The notes below the pieces were generated by a model. It did no database searches, was not told the origin of the DNA, and saw only the letters and a list, made by a program, of their open reading frames with translations. Of a stretch of 9,512 nucleotides of DNA, positions 7,337-9,512 are shown one piece after another. Both the position numbers and the translations under genes were made by a program. Source of the DNA: JBCCKC01 sp039182435 (GTDB lineage: Bacteria; Verrucomicrobiota; Verrucomicrobiia; Opitutales; Coraliomargaritaceae); assembly GCA_039182435.1 (NCBI GenBank), contig JBCDCC010000084.1, forward strand, positions 1-9,512. The letters are read 5' to 3'. How positions within the stretch are numbered: the stretch's first letter is position 1; every line of letters begins with the position of its first letter.

Positions 7337-7486
7337 GATAGTTAGTAAGATAAATCAATGAACCGGAGTTAACTGAAGCACTGGAGTCGATATGAACTGG
7401 CTGTGCTGATTGAATTCGAAATCAAAATAGTAATCTCAGCGCGAACCGCTCACTCACTCCCTCTGATCCTTGCTGTTTATAAAAAT
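7337..7486. other. Intergenic 150 bp between exported-protein and DUF547 genes
   Basis: This is the longest gene-free stretch. It is more A+T rich than its surroundings. It contains only a 4-bp AGCG/CGCT hairpin and an imperfect palindrome around GAATTC (7411-7426), neither convincing as a terminator or operator. A promoter for the downstream DUF547 operon would be expected here, but no clear -35/-10 pair stands out. Confidence 0.4.
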
Positions 7487-8278
7487 CTATTCCCTCGCTA
7501 GCTTCAGCTCGCGCGCATCCACGGGCACTCTAAAGTCCACTTCGCCAAGCGACGGGTAGGAAAACTTCGAGACCACTCCAGTCGCTTTAGGTTTCTCGCC
7601 CAACTTCGTCTTCGTTTCGGCATCCCAGAGCCAGAACTCATAACGCGTCGCGATGACCGGGCCGTCCACATCGGCATAGTCCTGGTAGTAAATGATCGAA
7701 GGCGACAACTCCGCCTCAGGGCCCTTGCCATAGGTCACGATATAGGACATCGCATCAATCAACTCCGTCTCCGGATGGATGTAGAAACGATACCAATCAT
7801 CCGGCGCGTCGCCCATATCATTGGCAAAGGTCTGCTTCATCGTCTCGTAGTCCACGCCATCCACCGTCTCTACCGTATAGTCACTCAGCGTGATGCCCTC
7901 ACCCTGCATCTTGAAGGGCGTAAAAATAAACCACGGCCAAGTCAGCACATGGAAACGACCTCTCGGCGCCACCGCATCGGCCGGACTCACCCAGGCGGTC
8001 TCACCGTCGAAGATAATACTCACCCCATCCCTGCGATCATAGCGCGAACGCGGCCCATGCGCCTCAAAGGTAAAGGTGCCGTCCACCGCCACCTTCCCAC
8101 CGAAGATGATTTCCACATCCGCCTGCATTGCTTCCTTGCCCCACCATGCCTCGATACCATGCGCCGCCTGCGTCGCCTCGACTTGAGCCGGGATCGCATC
8201 CGCCTTTAAGGTTGTCGGAACGAAGGCCCAAAGGAGTAGCGCCGACCACTGAACTCTTAAAATGTGCGTTGATGTCAT
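7487..8278 (-). CDS. Exported protein of unknown function, LolA-like or DUF6503-like
   Basis: This 263-residue protein starts with a clear signal peptide (hydrophobic core about 10-24, possible cleavage after LKA at 24-26), so it should act in the periplasm or at the outer membrane. The mature part alternates short beta-type segments, with features such as AHGIEAWWGKEAM (39-51), FDGETAWVSP (90-99), WYRFYIHPETELIDAMSYIVTYG (162-184, written in part) and KFSYPSLGEV (238-247). This pattern resembles LolA/LolB-like lipid-binding folds and the DUF6503 group of Bacteroidota, but I am not certain of the family. The ATG at 8278 was chosen because the signal peptide begins there. An in-frame ATG at 8383 would add 35 basic, non-signal residues and overlap the divergent gene. 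It lies 150 bp upstream of the DUF547 gene, so co-transcription is uncertain. Confidence 0.8.
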   Translation of the reverse strand: MTSTHILRVQWSALLLWAFVPTTLKADAIPAQVEATQAAHGIEAWWGKEAMQADVEIIFGGKVAVDGTFTFEAHGPRSRYDRRDGVSIIFDGETAWVSPADAVAPRGRFHVLTWPWFIFTPFKMQGEGITLSDYTVETVDGVDYETMKQTFANDMGDAPDDWYRFYIHPETELIDAMSYIVTYGKGPEAELSPSIIYYQDYADVDGPVIATRYEFWLWDAETKTKLGEKPKATGVVSKFSYPSLGEVDFRVPVDARELKLARE

Positions 8279-8318
8279 GATCGTTAAGGTTATGGAGCTA
8301 GACTGATGAGACCTGTGA

Positions 8319-8347
8319 ATTATTCCCAAGCTTTTCCAACGAAGCAA
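8319..8347 (-). promoter_or_regulatory. Candidate sigma-70-type promoter for the exported protein gene
   Basis: Read on the - strand, TTGCTT (8347-8342) and AATAAT (8324-8319) are separated by exactly 17 bases. The -10 matches the consensus at five of six positions and the -35 at three of six. It would give a leader of about 30-35 bases before the ATG at 8278. The element lies in the 80 bp shared with the divergent hydrolase gene. It is a pattern match only. Confidence 0.35.
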
Positions 8348-8358
8348 TCTATCTAAGC

Positions 8359-9512
8359 ATGGCCTCTCCCCTCGTCTTACCATTCCCCTCGAATCCCCGC
8401 TTCGAGCGTCGGGGCCTGATGCTTGATATCAGCCGAAACCGAGTTCCCACAATGGCCTGGCTCAAGTGGCTGATCGACCGGCTGGCCATCCTCCGCTTCA
8501 ACGAGCTCCAGCTCTACATGGAGCATAGCTTCGCCTACAGTGCCCACGAGACGGTCTGGAAAGAAGCCTCGCCCATGACCGCGCACCAGATCAAGGAAAT
8601 CGATCTCTATTCTGCCGCACGTGGCATCGAGCTCGTGCCCAATCAAAACTCCTTCGGCCACATGGAGCGCTGGCTCAAGCACGACGCTTACCGCCCCCTG
8701 GCTGAGTGCCCGGATGGCTTCATGCACCCGATCGCTGGCTGGAAGCATGCGGGCAGCACCCTCTACCCCAGCGAGGGAAGCGCCGCCTTCATCGACTCAC
8801 TTTACACAGAGCTGCTGCCGAATTTCCAAGCCACCATGCTCCACATCGGCGGCGACGAGCCCTGGGAACTCGGGCAAGGGCGCAGCCAGCAAGCCGTCGC
8901 CGGCTCTGGAAAGCACGCCGTCTATCTGGGCTTCCTCCAAAAGCTCTTCCAACTCGCTTCCAAGCATGGCCGACAGTCTCAATTCTGGGCTGACATCGTT
9001 CTCGAACGACCCGATCTGGTGGCCGCATTACCGAGCGATGTGCTCCCCGTGATCTGGGGTTACGAAGCCGACTCCCCATTCAACGCTCACTGCAAGACCG
9101 TAGCCGGAGCCGGTTTCGGCGGCAACTTCTACGTCGCCCCCGGCGCCGGCAGCTGGAACTCCTTCAGCGGTCGACTCGATGTCGCCGCCGCCAATATCGC
9201 CAACGCGGCAGACGCCGCCGCGAGCCATGGGGCGAAAGGTATCCTCCTCACCGCATGGGGCGACAACGGGCACCATCAACCGACACCGACGCTTTACACC
9301 CCACTGCTCCTAACTGCCTTGGAGGCTTGGGGGATTCGCGATGAAATCACCGACCTCGCCTCGCTGATCGACGCGATTTTCTACCCCGAAAATGCTCCCG
9401 GCAACGGCGCCGCTCTCCTCGCGATGGGCCAAATCGACTCGCTGCTCCCTCAACCCGCACCACCCAACAGTTTCCTCCATAGCGCACTCTTTGCCGACCC
9501 AGACACCTTGGC
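8359..9512 (+). CDS. GH20-like glycoside hydrolase (beta-hexosaminidase family), partial at right edge
   Basis: An open frame runs from the ATG at 8359 to the window end, giving 384 complete codons of a gene cut off on its 3' side. The protein starts almost at once with the family-like RGLMLDISRNRVPT (18-31), followed by FNELQLYMEHSFAY (47-60) and NQNSFGHMERWL (95-106). The GH20 signature HIGGDE is at 162-167, where D166-E167 are the expected catalytic pair. FWADI (209-213), VIWGYEAD (232-239), SWNSFSGR (264-271) and TAWGDNGHHQ (309-318) add barrel residues. I see no signal peptide and no separate N-terminal GH20b domain, so the enzyme may be cytoplasmic or use another route. An in-frame stop (8299-8301) and the lack of other ATGs fix the start. 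Substrates probably carry beta-linked N-acetylhexosamine, but this subgroup is divergent and its specificity is inference. It is divergently oriented to the exported protein gene, 80 bp away. Confidence 0.85.
   Translation, partial: MASPLVLPFPSNPRFERRGLMLDISRNRVPTMAWLKWLIDRLAILRFNELQLYMEHSFAYSAHETVWKEASPMTAHQIKEIDLYSAARGIELVPNQNSFGHMERWLKHDAYRPLAECPDGFMHPIAGWKHAGSTLYPSEGSAAFIDSLYTELLPNFQATMLHIGGDEPWELGQGRSQQAVAGSGKHAVYLGFLQKLFQLASKHGRQSQFWADIVLERPDLVAALPSDVLPVIWGYEADSPFNAHCKTVAGAGFGGNFYVAPGAGSWNSFSGRLDVAAANIANAADAAASHGAKGILLTAWGDNGHHQPTPTLYTPLLLTALEAWGIRDEITDLASLIDAIFYPENAPGNGAALLAMGQIDSLLPQPAPPNSFLHSALFADPDTL

Noticed and set aside
7397..7430. Imperfect palindrome around GAATTC and small hairpin in the 150-bp intergenic region, considered as operator or terminator
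   Set aside because: The arms are short and interrupted and no U-run follows a stable stem, so the match is within what chance would give.

Overview
The window reads as a stretch of ordinary bacterial chromosome with about 55% G+C. It is densely packed, with one gene on the + strand at the left edge, a five-gene run on the - strand, and a partial + strand gene at the right edge. Most start codons lack a good Shine-Dalgarno sequence. The protein flavour (DUF547, a cellulose-synthase-like GT2, a GH20-like hydrolase beginning RGLMLDISRNRVPT, a flavin/polyferredoxin fusion) makes me think of the PVC group, perhaps Verrucomicrobiota near Coraliomargarita or Puniceicoccales. That placement is inference and not certain.

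Layout. 42-653 (+) is a TIGR04282-type transferase ('rSAM/selenodomain-associated transferase 1', often named an arsenosugar-biosynthesis glycosyltransferase). It converges on, and overlaps by 19 bp, 635-2662 (-). That gene is a fusion of a multi-pass GT-C-like glycosyltransferase with a C-terminal TIGR04283-type GT2 domain ('transferase 2' of the same pairing). Six bases upstream of it lies 2669-4144 (-), a processive cellulose/mannan-synthase-like GT2. Then come 4192-6585 (-), a flavoprotein fused to a membrane polyferredoxin; 6623-7336 (-), an exported DUF547 protein; and 7487-8278 (-), an exported protein of unknown function with a LolA-like look. Divergent from the last, across 80 bp, 8359 to the right edge (+) is a GH20-like glycoside hydrolase that is cut by the window end.

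How they may work together. Gaps of 6, 47 and 37 bp between four - strand genes suggest one transcript, DUF547 > redox fusion > GT2 synthase > GT-C/GT2 fusion. The TIGR04282/TIGR04283 pair is known to occur together in clusters with the radical SAM enzyme ArsS and related genes, but neither ArsS nor ArsM is in this window, so a role in arsenosugar or another sugar-lipid is inference. The 150 bp between 7337 and 7486 holds no gene, convincing hairpin or clear promoter that I can see. No tRNA, rRNA, IS element, CRISPR array or phage gene is visible.

The most unusual signals are three: the GT-C/TIGR04283 fusion, the FAD-motif segment that sits at the N terminus of the redox protein instead of at its normal C-terminal place, and a small palindromic element (5645-5721) that seems to be inserted in frame inside that same gene.
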